Below are positions 45,889-54,552 of a DNA stretch of 64,000 nucleotides, piece by piece. The translations under genes were made by a program, and so were the position numbers. The notes beneath the pieces were generated by a model. The model ran no database searches. It was not told where the DNA came from and saw only the letters and a list, made by a program, of their open reading frames with translations. Origin of the DNA: Leucobacter massiliensis (GTDB lineage Bacteria; Actinomycetota; Actinomycetes; Actinomycetales; Microbacteriaceae); NCBI RefSeq assembly GCF_002982315.1, contig NZ_MWZD01000018.1:1-64000 (forward strand), read 5' to 3'. The stretch's first letter is position 1; each line of letters begins with the position of its first letter.

Positions 45889-46698
45889 ATGAACGAACGC
45901 ACCGACCGACGTACCGAGCTGGACCTCACGCAGACCGACGCTGCCCGCCGTGCGGGCGTCTCCCTGGCCACCTGGCGGCGCTGGGAGGAGGACCCCAACT
46001 CCGTCAGCGAGAAGACTCGCCGCGCCTGCGAGAGCGCCCTGCAGCGCGTCTCCGAGCTCGATCTCGCCATGTCCAAGGAGGCCGACGCCTTCACTCGGGC
46101 ATGGCAGAACTCGCGGCGTCTCACGCCGCGCCAGGCGTACGCCATCGCGCTCGAGCTCGACACGTGGGACGATCTGTATCTCTCGCCCTGGATCAGCGAT
46201 CCGAGCGGACCGCTCTACGACGTGTCACCCTTCGACGAGTTCGACCTCCGTGTCATGATGCTGGTCGGGGAGAATCGCGCCTGGGCCGAGGCCGTCCGCC
46301 GACGCTGCCGCGTGCTCTCCGACGAGATCGAGGCCGGCACGCTGCCATTCGACCGACCAGGTCCGCTCATCGACGAGGTGCTGATCGGCGCAGCGCTCGC
46401 GGGCGCGCAAGCGTCGCTCGAGGACATGCCCGAAATTTTCGATCGGATCCCGGCACGCGAGGCCATCGACGACGAGGCCGAGGACGTGTATTTGCTCGGC
46501 GACGACGACTGGGACGCCGTGTCCGATGGGTTCGACGACGCGTGCATGTGGGACGAGTGGGAGGTCCCGCTCCGGCAGGGTCACCCGCTCCTGCCCGCGG
46601 TCCTGGCCGAGCGCCACCCCTTCACCTGGTTCGATCTTGTCGAGCCCACGGGCCCTGGGTACCTCCAGCGGCTCTCCGGCCTCCTCGTCGAAGACTGA
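45889..46698 (+). CDS. Hypothetical acidic protein with N-terminal helix-turn-helix
   Basis: A 269-residue acidic protein. The N-terminal part (LTQTDAARRAGVSLATWRRW then EEDPNSVSEKTRRACESAL) looks like an XRE-type helix-turn-helix; the rest (WDAVSDGFDDACMWDEWEVP) is not recognised. The start ATG 45889 gives a product beginning MNERTDRRTELDLTQ. It is the penultimate gene of the element and may be co-transcribed with the next. Confidence 0.65.
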   Translation: MNERTDRRTELDLTQTDAARRAGVSLATWRRWEEDPNSVSEKTRRACESALQRVSELDLAMSKEADAFTRAWQNSRRLTPRQAYAIALELDTWDDLYLSPWISDPSGPLYDVSPFDEFDLRVMMLVGENRAWAEAVRRRCRVLSDEIEAGTLPFDRPGPLIDEVLIGAALAGAQASLEDMPEIFDRIPAREAIDDEAEDVYLLGDDDWDAVSDGFDDACMWDEWEVPLRQGHPLLPAVLAERHPFTWFDLVEPTGPGYLQRLSGLLVED

Positions 46699-46731
46699 GC
46701 CGATCCACCACAGCACAGCCGGGAGGCACCG

Positions 46732-47022
46732 ATGACCCTCAATCCGCCCGCAGCGCATCGCCGCCGCACACCCGCCGAGGTCGAGGCCCTGCTCGATGCT
46801 CTCGACGAGCAGGGTAACCCCGTCACGACACGCCGCTCGGAGCGTCCTGCTCACGCCCTCCGTGATCCTCGGGGACGCGAGATCCTGCGCGCGTTCTTCG
46901 CCGGCGAGATCACGCGCGACGGGGTGCACGAGCGCCTCGATGCTCAGCCAGACATTGATAACGCGGACCTCGTCGGATGGTTCGCGTGGTCCTACCGTGA
47001 GTCGCAATGGATCGCGGCGTAA
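46732..47022 (+). CDS. Hypothetical protein at the right end of the element
   Basis: A 96-residue protein (RRRTPAEVEALLDALDEQGN and GREILRAFFAGEITRDGVHE) with no recognised family. The ATG 46732 has GGGAGGC upstream. Its TAA stop lies within the right att arm (47021-47033), so the gene reaches the very edge of the element. Confidence 0.6.
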   Translation: MTLNPPAAHRRRTPAEVEALLDALDEQGNPVTTRRSERPAHALRDPRGREILRAFFAGEITRDGVHERLDAQPDIDNADLVGWFAWSYRESQWIAA

Positions 47023-47045
47023 GTATGCTCTAGCTCCACCACCAC
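47021..47045. other. attR, right junction of the element
   Basis: The arm AAGTATGCTCTAG (47021-47033) is the exact reverse complement of the left arm at 21746-21758. It is followed by CTCCACCACCACGG, where CCAC occurs three times (47036, 47039, 47042), so the exact crossover cannot be fixed. After it the chromosomal DUF4244 frame resumes. Confidence 0.75.
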
Positions 47046-47151
47046 GGCGGCCGTCGCGTTCGCGGGGCTGCTCGTAGCGATCCTGCGCTCCGACGAGATC
47101 CGTGCCATGCTCGTCGAGCTGGTGGAGAATGCGCTCGGCGCGGGCGGCTGA
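47040..47151 (+). pseudogene. DUF4244 pilin-like gene, 3' part
   Basis: Continues the interrupted gene: TTAAVAFAGLLVAILRSDEI, then RAMLVELVENALGAGG and a TGA at 47149. The hydrophobic helix completes the one begun at 21735, giving AEYAIVIMATTAAVAF after precise excision. All three possible CCAC crossovers keep the frame. Confidence 0.88.
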
Positions 47152-47602
47152 GCGGGCGGCGGGCGGAAGGCCTCGGCTCGGCGCGACGGAGGGGGCGTTC
47201 CGGCGGCTGTGCGGCGAGGAGCGGGGCGCGGTCACGGCGGAGTTCGCCGTCGTCCTCCCGGCAGTGCTCGCGGTGCTCGGAATCTCCATCGCCGGGGTGT
47301 TCATCGCCGCGCAGCGCCTCAGCCTGGTCTCGCTGGCCGCTCAGCTGGCGCGCTTCGAGGCACGCGGCGACGAGGACCTCGCAGCGGCGATGCTCGCGGA
47401 CTGGGCGGGGCCGCCGCTCGAGGCGGAGCGAGAGCGGAGCGGGGCACTGCACTGCGTCGTGCTGCGCAGCCACCCGGCGGGAGGGCTGCTCTCGGCCATC
47501 GCGGTCGAGACCCGGGCCTGCGCGGCTGTCGCGGGCGAGGAGAGCGTGCCCGGTTCCGCTGCGGTCGCCGCCGCGACCCCCGCCGCTCGGAGCCTCGCGT
47601 GA
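47129..47602 (+). CDS. TadE-like minor pilin
   Basis: A 157-residue protein with ERGAVTAEFAVVLPAVLAVL, the conserved Glu and hydrophobic helix of TadE/TadF prepilin-like proteins, then a small extracytoplasmic domain with two cysteines (ALHCVVLRS and TRACAAVAG). The ATG 47129 is inside the end of the DUF4244 gene, which suggests coupled translation before the element was inserted; transcription from the pilus promoter is now interrupted by 25 kb. Confidence 0.82.
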   Translation: MRSARAAERAAGGRPRLGATEGAFRRLCGEERGAVTAEFAVVLPAVLAVLGISIAGVFIAAQRLSLVSLAAQLARFEARGDEDLAAAMLADWAGPPLEAERERSGALHCVVLRSHPAGGLLSAIAVETRACAAVAGEESVPGSAAVAAATPAARSLA

Positions 47603-48399
47603 GCGCGCCCGCACTGCTCGCGTGCGCTGCCGCCGCGATGTGCCTGGCCTTGCCGGTGATCGCGGCCTCCGCTCAGCTGGAGGCGCACCAGCGGGCCGCC
47701 GCTGCGGCCGATGCGGCGGCGCTCGCCGCCGCAGACGCCCTCACCGGGTGGAGCGCGGGACCGCCGTGCGCGCTCGCGCAGGAGGTCGCTGCCGCCGTCG
47801 GCACGCGGCTGCTCGTGTGCTCCACCCGCGAGGAGCTCGCCGAGGCGAGGGTCGAGGTGTCGGCATCCGGGCCCTTCGGCGCGGCAAGCGGCGAGGCGCG
47901 CGCCGGAGCACCCATGACGGACGCTGCGCGGTCCGCCGCGTCCGGAGCCGTCGGCCCCGACGGCTGGGCCTGGCCCTCCGACCGACGCGCGGTCACGCAG
48001 GGACCCCACGACGGCTGGGCGCTCGACCTCGCCGTGAGCCCGGAGGGCGCCCTCTACGCCCCGTACGCGGGCGTCGTGATCAGCGCGGGCCCCGACGGCT
48101 TCGGGGTACCGGAAGCCTGCCGGGTACACCCGGAGTGGTGGCGCGGTCCGAACGTCACGGTCGTGATGCGCCACGAGTACCGGGGGCGGGTGCTGTACAG
48201 CTCGCACAACCACGTGATGCCGGCGTCCCCGCAGAGCTTCGGCATCGCCCCGGGCAGCCGCGTGCGGGCCGGCCAGCGCGTCGCGACCGCCGGGATGAGC
48301 GGGTGCACGAGCGGACCGCACACGCACTTCACGCTCGCGACCACGCCGCGGAACACCGCGCCCGACCTCGACCCCTTCGCCTACCTCGGCCCGCCCTGA
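47599..48399 (+). CDS. TadG-like N-terminus fused to an M23 (LytM-type) peptidase
   Basis: A 266-residue secreted protein. The N-terminal 60 residues are a membrane helix and Ala-rich stretch ([35 protein letters not shown]) typical of the small TadG/Rv3654c-type proteins that end Tad loci. From about residue 120 there is an M23 peptidase domain: HDGWALDLAVSPEGALYAPY, VVMRHEYRGRVLYSSHNHV and the SGPHTHF metal motif. The first zinc ligand motif is H-x5-D rather than the usual H-x3-D. The GTG overlaps the tadE stop (GTGA). Confidence 0.82.
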   Translation: MSAPALLACAAAAMCLALPVIAASAQLEAHQRAAAAADAAALAAADALTGWSAGPPCALAQEVAAAVGTRLLVCSTREELAEARVEVSASGPFGAASGEARAGAPMTDAARSAASGAVGPDGWAWPSDRRAVTQGPHDGWALDLAVSPEGALYAPYAGVVISAGPDGFGVPEACRVHPEWWRGPNVTVVMRHEYRGRVLYSSHNHVMPASPQSFGIAPGSRVRAGQRVATAGMSGCTSGPHTHFTLATTPRNTAPDLDPFAYLGPP

Positions 48400-48602
48400 G
48401 CGCGGCGGCCGGGCGCTGCCGGAGCATCCTATGATTGAGAGCAGTCGATGCGTCCCGGAGGCTCGGGTGCATATGGTGATGATGGATTCTCACGTCAGAG
48501 TGTGTATCGTGTCGGTGCAGAACGGTCGGCCACCGTCGTAGGCCGCACCGCGCAGCGTGGACCGCATCCCGCGGAGCGCTCGAAGCAGATGAATGGAGAC
48601 CC

Positions 48603-51443
48603 GTGGCGGGGACGAAGAAGCTGGTAATCGTCGAGTCGCCGACCAAGGCGAAGACGATCGGCGGATACCTGGGAGACGAGTACGAGGTGATCGCATCGGT
48701 CGGCCACGTGCGCGATCTCGCCGAGCCCTCGGAGCTGCCCAGCGAGCTCAAGAAGGGGCCGTTCGGCAAGTTCGCCGTCGACGTCGATAACGACTTCGCT
48801 CCGTATTACGTCGTCAACGACAACAAGAAGAAGACGGTCGCCGAGCTCAAGCGAGCGCTCAAGGGCGCCGACGAAGTCTGGCTCGCCACCGATGAGGATC
48901 GCGAGGGCGAGGCCATCGCGTGGCACCTCCTCGAAGTGCTGAAGCCGAAGGTGCCCGTGCGCCGCATGGTGTTCCACGAGATCACCCGGGAGGCCATCGA
49001 GCAGGCGCAGCAGAACACCCGCGACCTCGACATCGCCCTCGTCGACGCGCAGGAGACGCGGCGCATCCTCGACCGCCTCTACGGCTACGACATCTCCCCG
49101 GTGCTGTGGCGCAAAGTCGCCCCGAAGCTGTCAGCCGGGCGGGTGCAGTCCGCCGCGACCCGGCTCGTCGTCGACCGCGAACGTGAGCGGCAGGCCTTCC
49201 GCGCCGCGGAGTACTGGGACCTCACCGCCACCTTCCGCCCCGGCGAAGAGGCCCCCGACACGACCGCCTTCGAGGCCCGCCTCGTGCGCCTCGACGCACA
49301 GCGGCTCGCCACGGGAAGCGATTTCGGGGACGACGGCCAGCTCACCGCGAAGGCCGCGAAGGCCGGCGTGATCCGCCTGGAGCAGTCGCGTGCCGAAGCG
49401 CTCGCCGCAGCGCTCGCCGCCGGCGCCAGCGCCGAGGTCCTCTCGATCGAGACGAAGCCGCACACGCGCCGCCCGGCCGCGCCCTTCACCACCTCCACGC
49501 TGCAGCAGGAGGCCTCGCGCAAGCTGCGCTACAGCTCCCGGCAGACGATGTCCTTCGCGCAGTCGCTCTACGAGAACGGCTACATCACCTATATGCGCAC
49601 CGACTCGCCCACGCTCTCGCGCCAGGCGATCCAGGCGGCGCGCGCGCAGGCGGCAGAGCTCTACGGCGCGCAGACCGTCCCCGAGAAGCCCCGCGTCTAC
49701 ACCGGCAAGTCGAAGGGCGCACAGGAGGCGCACGAGGCGATCCGCCCTGCCGGCGACGTCTTCCAGCGGCCGGCAGCGCTCAAGGGCACACTGTCGCAGG
49801 GCGAGTACGCGCTCTACGAACTGATCTGGAAGCGCACCGTGGCCAGCCAGATGGCCGATGCCAAGGGCTCGACCGACACGGTCACCGTCTCGGTGCCTGT
49901 CGCCGAGGCCACGGGGGCCGCCCCCACCGCCGCCGAGTTCACCGCCAGCGGCACCGTCATCACCTTCCCCGGCTTCCTGCTCGCCTACGAGGAGGGGCGC
50001 GACGAGAAGCGCGGCGACAGCGACCAGAACGTCTCGCTGCCGCAGCTCGCGCAGGCGCAGCCGCTCGGGGTCGAGGATCCCGAGGCGAAGGGCCACGAGA
50101 CGAGCCCGCCGCCCCGCTACACCGAGGCGAGCCTCACGAAGCGGCTCGAAGAGCTGGGGATCGGCCGGCCCTCGACCTACGCCGCCATCATCAGCACGAT
50201 CATGGACCGCGGCTACGTGACGAAGAAGGGCCAGGCCCTCGTGCCGAGCTGGATCGCCTTCTCCGTGGTGCGGCTGCTGGAGGAGCACTTCAGCGAGCTC
50301 GTCGACTACGACTTCACCGCCGAGATGGAGAACGACCTCGACCGCATCGCTGCCGGTGAGCAGGCGCGCGGGAAATGGCTGGGCGAGTTCTACTTCGGCA
50401 CCGACTCCCACCCGGGCCTGCGCGGGGTCGTGGACAACCTCGGCGAGATCGACGCCCGTGCGATCAACACCATCAAGATCGACGAGCAGATCTCGCTGCG
50501 CAACGGCAAGTACGGGCCCTACCTCGAGGTCTACGACGAGAAGTGCGAGGTCGGTGAGGACGGTGCGCTGAAGCCCCGCAGCGTGAACATCCCCGACGGC
50601 ATGGCCCCCGATGAGCTGACTCCCGAGAAGGCGCACGAACTCGCCGACGCGGAGCCCGCGGAGGATCGCGTCGTCGGGCTGCACCCGCAGACGGGCAAGC
50701 GCATCGTCGCGAAGAACGGCCGCTTCGGCCCCTACGTCACCGAGCTGCCCGATGAGGGCGAGGAGCTGCCGAAGGGGCAGAAGCCGCGCACGGCGTCGCT
50801 CTTCAAGAGCATGGACCCCGCGACCGTCGACCTCGACACCGCGGTCGCGCTGCTCGATCTGCCCCGCGTCGTGGGCCAGGACCCCGAGACGGGTGCCGAC
50901 ATTACGGCCCAGAACGGCCGCTACGGCCCCTACCTGAAGAAGGGGGCCGACACCCGCTCGCTGCCGTCCGAGGAAGCGATCTTCACGATCGACCTGGCGG
51001 GCGCACAGGAGCTGTTCGCGCAGCCGAAGTACGGCGCCCGCAAGGCGGCCAGCGCGCTCAAGGAGTTCGACGCGGACCCGGTCAGCGGCAAGCCGGTGCG
51101 GGTGCGCGACGGCCGCTTCGGGCCCTACGTCACCGACGGCGAGACCAACGCGACAATCCCGCGCGGCGACAGCGTCGAGGACATCACCTTCGAGCGCGCC
51201 ATCGAGCTGCTCGCCATCAAGCGCGCCAAGGGGCCCGCCAAGAAGAAGACGCCGGCCAAGAAAGCGCCGGCCAAGAAGGCGCCCGCCAAGAAGACCACCG
51301 CGAAGAAGACCGCCGCCGCAAGCGGCACGGCCTCCAAGGGCGCCGCGAAGAAGAGCGTCGACCCCGCGCGCTCCGCGGCGGCCAAGAAGGCCGCCGAGAC
51401 CCGCAGGGCCAACGCCGCGAAGAAGCTCGCCGAGTCGGCATGA
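48603..51443 (+). CDS. topA: DNA topoisomerase I
   Basis: Relaxes negative supercoils. The 946-residue protein has an N-terminal Toprim domain (KLVIVESPTKAKTIGGYLG, ATDEDREGEAIAWHL), the active-site tyrosine in ITYMRTDSP near residue 330, and several C-terminal repeats (NGRFGPYVTE, NGRYGPYLKK, DGRFGPYVTD) in place of zinc fingers. It ends in a Lys/Ala-rich tail (PAKKAPAKKAPAKKTT), as in actinobacterial TopA. The GTG start at 48603 follows GGAGACCC. tmk overlaps its stop by 4 bases. The 203 bases upstream hold the promoter; no other gene is seen there. Confidence 0.97.
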   Translation: MAGTKKLVIVESPTKAKTIGGYLGDEYEVIASVGHVRDLAEPSELPSELKKGPFGKFAVDVDNDFAPYYVVNDNKKKTVAELKRALKGADEVWLATDEDREGEAIAWHLLEVLKPKVPVRRMVFHEITREAIEQAQQNTRDLDIALVDAQETRRILDRLYGYDISPVLWRKVAPKLSAGRVQSAATRLVVDRERERQAFRAAEYWDLTATFRPGEEAPDTTAFEARLVRLDAQRLATGSDFGDDGQLTAKAAKAGVIRLEQSRAEALAAALAAGASAEVLSIETKPHTRRPAAPFTTSTLQQEASRKLRYSSRQTMSFAQSLYENGYITYMRTDSPTLSRQAIQAARAQAAELYGAQTVPEKPRVYTGKSKGAQEAHEAIRPAGDVFQRPAALKGTLSQGEYALYELIWKRTVASQMADAKGSTDTVTVSVPVAEATGAAPTAAEFTASGTVITFPGFLLAYEEGRDEKRGDSDQNVSLPQLAQAQPLGVEDPEAKGHETSPPPRYTEASLTKRLEELGIGRPSTYAAIISTIMDRGYVTKKGQALVPSWIAFSVVRLLEEHFSELVDYDFTAEMENDLDRIAAGEQARGKWLGEFYFGTDSHPGLRGVVDNLGEIDARAINTIKIDEQISLRNGKYGPYLEVYDEKCEVGEDGALKPRSVNIPDGMAPDELTPEKAHELADAEPAEDRVVGLHPQTGKRIVAKNGRFGPYVTELPDEGEELPKGQKPRTASLFKSMDPATVDLDTAVALLDLPRVVGQDPETGADITAQNGRYGPYLKKGADTRSLPSEEAIFTIDLAGAQELFAQPKYGARKAASALKEFDADPVSGKPVRVRDGRFGPYVTDGETNATIPRGDSVEDITFERAIELLAIKRAKGPAKKKTPAKKAPAKKAPAKKTTAKKTAAASGTASKGAAKKSVDPARSAAAKKAAETRRANAAKKLAESA

Positions 51444-52072
51444 CCGGCCTCTTCATCACCGTCGAGGGCGTCGACGGAGCCGGCAAGAGCACCCAGGCCG
51501 AACTGCTCGGATCATGGATCGAGCAGCGCGGGCACGAGCTGGTGCGCACCCGCGAACCGGGCGGCACCCGCCTGGGGGTGGAGATCCGGAAGCTGCTGCT
51601 GCACGGCGGCGAGGAGCTCGGCACGGTCGATCCGAGAGCCGAGGCGCTGCTCTACGCGGCGGATCGCGCGCAGCACGTGGGTGCGGTGGTGCGCCCCGCG
51701 CTCGAACGGGGTGCCGTGGTGGTGCAGGACCGCTACATCGACTCCTCCCTCGCCTATCAGGGTGCGGGACGGGTGCTCGACCTCGCCGATGTGCGGCGCA
51801 TCAGCGAGTGGGCGACAGGGGGGCTCTGGCCCCAGCTGACGGTGCTGCTCGATCTCGACCCGGCCGTCGCGGCGGCGCGCCGCGAGGATCGCGGCGGCGG
51901 TGCGGATCGGCTCGAGTCCGAAGCCGCGGCGTTCCACGCGGCCGTCCGGGCGGGGTTCCTCGAACTCGCCGAGGCCTTCCCCGACCGGTACCTGGTCCTC
52001 GACGCCTCCGAGCCCGCCGACGTCCTGCACGCCGCAGTCGTCGCCGCCGTCGCGCCCCTGCTGCCACGCTGA
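51440..52072 (+). CDS. tmk: Thymidylate kinase
   Basis: Phosphorylates dTMP to dTDP. The 210-residue protein has the P-loop EGVDGAGKST (residues 8-17), the DR(Y/H) motif in VVVQDRYIDSSLAYQG and a LID-like ARREDRGG. It overlaps topA (ATGA). The holB gene that commonly follows tmk is absent; a terminator and a convergent mtnK gene come next. Confidence 0.95.
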   Translation: MTGLFITVEGVDGAGKSTQAELLGSWIEQRGHELVRTREPGGTRLGVEIRKLLLHGGEELGTVDPRAEALLYAADRAQHVGAVVRPALERGAVVVQDRYIDSSLAYQGAGRVLDLADVRRISEWATGGLWPQLTVLLDLDPAVAAARREDRGGGADRLESEAAAFHAAVRAGFLELAEAFPDRYLVLDASEPADVLHAAVVAAVAPLLPR

Positions 52073-52117
52073 TCCGGCGACGTCGCAGGAGCCGACGGCA
52101 CCGGCGCCCGGAAAGCG

Positions 52118-52153
52118 ACAGGGGGCGGCGCGCCGCAGCGCGCCGCCCCCTGT
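52118..52153. terminator. Perfect 16-bp hairpin between tmk and mtnK
   Basis: ACAGGGGGCGGCGCGC (52118-52133) is the exact reverse complement of 52138-52153, loop CGCA. It lies between convergent genes. Confidence 0.88.
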
Positions 52154-52172
52154 GCGAGGCCCTCGGGGCCGC

Positions 52173-53396
52173 TCAGCGGCCGCCGCCCAGCAGATGCTCC
52201 CCGGTCAGTTCCGCGAACTGCTCGACGTCCCGCACCTCGCGCCAGTTCGCGGCCAGTGCGCGGGCGGCCAGCAGCACGCCGCGAGCGGCGGGCGCCCGCA
52301 GTCCGGGCTCCAGCGTCTCGATATCGCGCACCTTCGCCGCGCCGACGATGCGCCGCGCCATCTTCGCCGAGGCGAAGAGGAAGGCCTCGGAGCGGATGCG
52401 CTCCAGCCGGGCCGCGGCGAAGGCGGCGTCGAAGAGGCGGGTCTCGTGCCAGTCGGCCGCGCGACGCAGGTATTCGGCCTCGAAGGCGCGCCAGGTCTCT
52501 GCGACGAGTGACAGCGCCCATGCGGCGCGCTCGGACTCGCCGAGCGCGGTGGCGCGCGCGGCGGCGAAGGCGTAGTTCGCGAAGAGGGCTCCCAGATCGA
52601 AGGCGACGGGCCCGTAGAAGGCGAACTCCGAGTCGAACACCTTCACCGACTCGGCAACCGCCCCGCTCGCGCCCCGCACCATCACCGAGCCGGTGTGCAG
52701 ATCGCCGTGGATCAGGGCCTCCGCCTGGGTCATGAAGCGCCACTTCGCCTCCGCCATCGCTCCCGCGAAGGCCCGGTCAGCGGCCAGCTCCGCGGCGTCC
52801 GCGGCGTTCTCGGGCAGCACCTCGTTGCGGCCGATGTCGAACACCGGCTCGGTGAAGACGAGGTCCTCGGTGATGGTGCACAGCTCGGGGTTCTGGGTCT
52901 CGGCGATGCGCGCCGCGATCTCGCCGCGATCGCGGCCGAGGATCGAGGTGCCCACGGCGACGGCGGCGACGTATGCGCCGAGTCGTCGCGCCACGTCGAG
53001 GTGCTGCTCCGAGCGGTTGAGCGCGTCGCGCCACACGGAGTGGTCGGAGAGGTCCTCGAGCGCGAGGATGTAGCGCTCGGGATCGTAGAGCACCGTCTCG
53101 ACGACCAGCTCGGGCGTCAGCGCGAAGTGCGCCTGCAGCGAGTCGGCCTCCCGCGCCGCCCGCTCGGGGGTCATCGGCCAGCCGGCCCCCGTCATGCGCA
53201 CGTAGGGGAGCGCCTGCTTCAGGATGATCCCGCGTTCCTCGGCGTCGACGACGTGGAAGACCAGGTTGAGGTTGCCGTCGCCGATCTCGCGGATGGAGGC
53301 GATGCGATCCGCGTCGATGCGATCCCGCAGCTCGGCGCGCGAACGCAGGTAGTCGGCGATGTTGCCGGCGTCGAGGAAGGCGTACTCGTGAGACAT
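52173..53396 (-). CDS. mtnK: S-methyl-5-thioribose kinase
   Basis: Phosphorylates 5-methylthioribose (or related 5-deoxyribose) at C1 with ATP. The 407-residue protein has the choline-kinase-like fold motifs of MtnK: GDGNLNLVFHVVD near the N-terminus, KQALPYVR, the catalytic loop HGDLHTGSV near residue 228 and DSEFAFYGPVAFDLG. It is the last gene of the mtnA-transporter-mtnK operon, 111 bases downstream of the permease gene. Substrate between methylthioribose and deoxyribose is not decided by sequence. Confidence 0.93.
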   Translation of the reverse strand: MSHEYAFLDAGNIADYLRSRAELRDRIDADRIASIREIGDGNLNLVFHVVDAEERGIILKQALPYVRMTGAGWPMTPERAAREADSLQAHFALTPELVVETVLYDPERYILALEDLSDHSVWRDALNRSEQHLDVARRLGAYVAAVAVGTSILGRDRGEIAARIAETQNPELCTITEDLVFTEPVFDIGRNEVLPENAADAAELAADRAFAGAMAEAKWRFMTQAEALIHGDLHTGSVMVRGASGAVAESVKVFDSEFAFYGPVAFDLGALFANYAFAAARATALGESERAAWALSLVAETWRAFEAEYLRRAADWHETRLFDAAFAAARLERIRSEAFLFASAKMARRIVGAAKVRDIETLEPGLRAPAARGVLLAARALAANWREVRDVEQFAELTGEHLLGGGR

Positions 53397-53507
53397 GGGT
53401 GACCTTTCTGGAGTGTGGGTCCGCGGCGGGGGACCGGATCCGAGCGCCGGTCGCCGCTCACCTCGGGAAGAGCGGGGCGGGGGCCGCGCCGCAGGCGGCC
53501 CCCGGGG

Positions 53508-54551
53508 TCAGGTCGCCGGCGTGTACCGGACCTTCTTCCGCGACAGCGTGAAGGAGAACAGCAGGGCGACGATCACGACGAGGCCCTTCGCCGTGTCCTG
53601 GTAGAAGTACTCGAAGCCCATCATCGTCATGCCGGTGAGGACGATCACCACGAGCACGGCGCCGAGCAGGGTGCCCCAGGCGTTCGGCTTGTTGAGGCCG
53701 AGCACCGAGGTGCCGACCAGCGCGACCGCCACGGCCTCGAGCAGGCTCGAGGCGCCCGCGTTGACGTCGCCCTGGCCGATGCGCGCCACGAGGATGATGC
53801 CCGCGATCGAGGCGAACACGGAGGACACCACGTAGGCGGCGCCGCGGTGGAAGCCGACGCGGATGCCCGACAGGCGCGCCGCCTCGGGGTTCGCGCCGAT
53901 CGCGTAGAGGATGCGACCCCAGGAGGTCTTGGTGAGCACGAACCAGCAGGCCGTGACGAGGACGATCATCACGATCACGGGGATCGGGACCGGTCCGACC
54001 GTGCCGCGGTCGATGAGCAGGAAGGCGGGGTCGAACTTGCCGGGGGCGGCGGTCCCGTCGGGGAGCGTCATGCCCGAGGAGACGGACTGCCCGGAGACGG
54101 GGATCATCTTCGCGCCCTGGATCACGAACATCATGCCCAGCGTCGCGAGCAGGTCCGGGATCTTGCAGACCACGATGAGGAAGGCGTTGAGCAGCCCGAC
54201 GGCGAGCCCGGCGACGATCACGAAGGTGATCGCCATCCCGGCCGTCAGGTTGTAGAAGACCATCGTCATCGCGGCGAGCTGCACGCTCAGTCCCGCGACC
54301 GAGCCGATGGAGAGGTCGAGCCCGCCGACGATCATGCTGAACATGACGCCGAGGCCCAGGATCGCGGTGACCGAGGCGAACTTCAGCATCGAGAACATGG
54401 AGTTCGCGGTGGCGAAGGCGGGCTCGGTGAGCGCGAAGAAGGCGAAGGCGATCACGGTGACGGCGAGGAAGCCGTACTTGACGACGATGTCGCGGACGCG
54501 GTCGCCGGTGGAGAGGCGCACCTGCGCGGGGATTGCGGTCGTATCGGCCAT
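53508..54551 (-). CDS. ABC transporter permease, RbsC type
   Basis: Membrane subunit of a CUT2 sugar transporter. The 347-residue protein has about nine hydrophobic segments and the family motif FSMIVGGLDLSIGSVAGLSV. It lies one base from the ATPase gene and shares its operon with mtnA and mtnK, so the imported sugar is probably 5-methylthioribose or 5-deoxyribose (inference from context). Confidence 0.93.
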   Translation of the reverse strand: MADTTAIPAQVRLSTGDRVRDIVVKYGFLAVTVIAFAFFALTEPAFATANSMFSMLKFASVTAILGLGVMFSMIVGGLDLSIGSVAGLSVQLAAMTMVFYNLTAGMAITFVIVAGLAVGLLNAFLIVVCKIPDLLATLGMMFVIQGAKMIPVSGQSVSSGMTLPDGTAAPGKFDPAFLLIDRGTVGPVPIPVIVMIVLVTACWFVLTKTSWGRILYAIGANPEAARLSGIRVGFHRGAAYVVSSVFASIAGIILVARIGQGDVNAGASSLLEAVAVALVGTSVLGLNKPNAWGTLLGAVLVVIVLTGMTMMGFEYFYQDTAKGLVVIVALLFSFTLSRKKVRYTPAT

Positions 54552-54552
54552 C

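Larger units (their letters stand above)
21736..47039. mobile_element. Integrative and mobilizable element, about 25.3 kb, inserted in the DUF4244 gene
   Basis: The element is bounded by two halves of one chromosomal gene. A large serine integrase gene lies just inside the left end, and 13-bp inverted arms (CTAGAGCATACTT at 21746-21758, AAGTATGCTCTAG at 47021-47033) flank the crossover. It carries methyltransferases and McrBC-like genes, a nuclease, a resolvase, regulators, coupling protein, relaxase, oriT-like region, primase-helicase, excisionase-like protein and iterons. No mating-pore ATPase (VirB4) is seen, so it is classed as mobilizable. Parts of the defence block are less GC-rich than the chromosome (31 G/C in the 60 bases from 23461, against 42 in the 60 bases from 2461, counted by hand). 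Confidence 0.92.
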
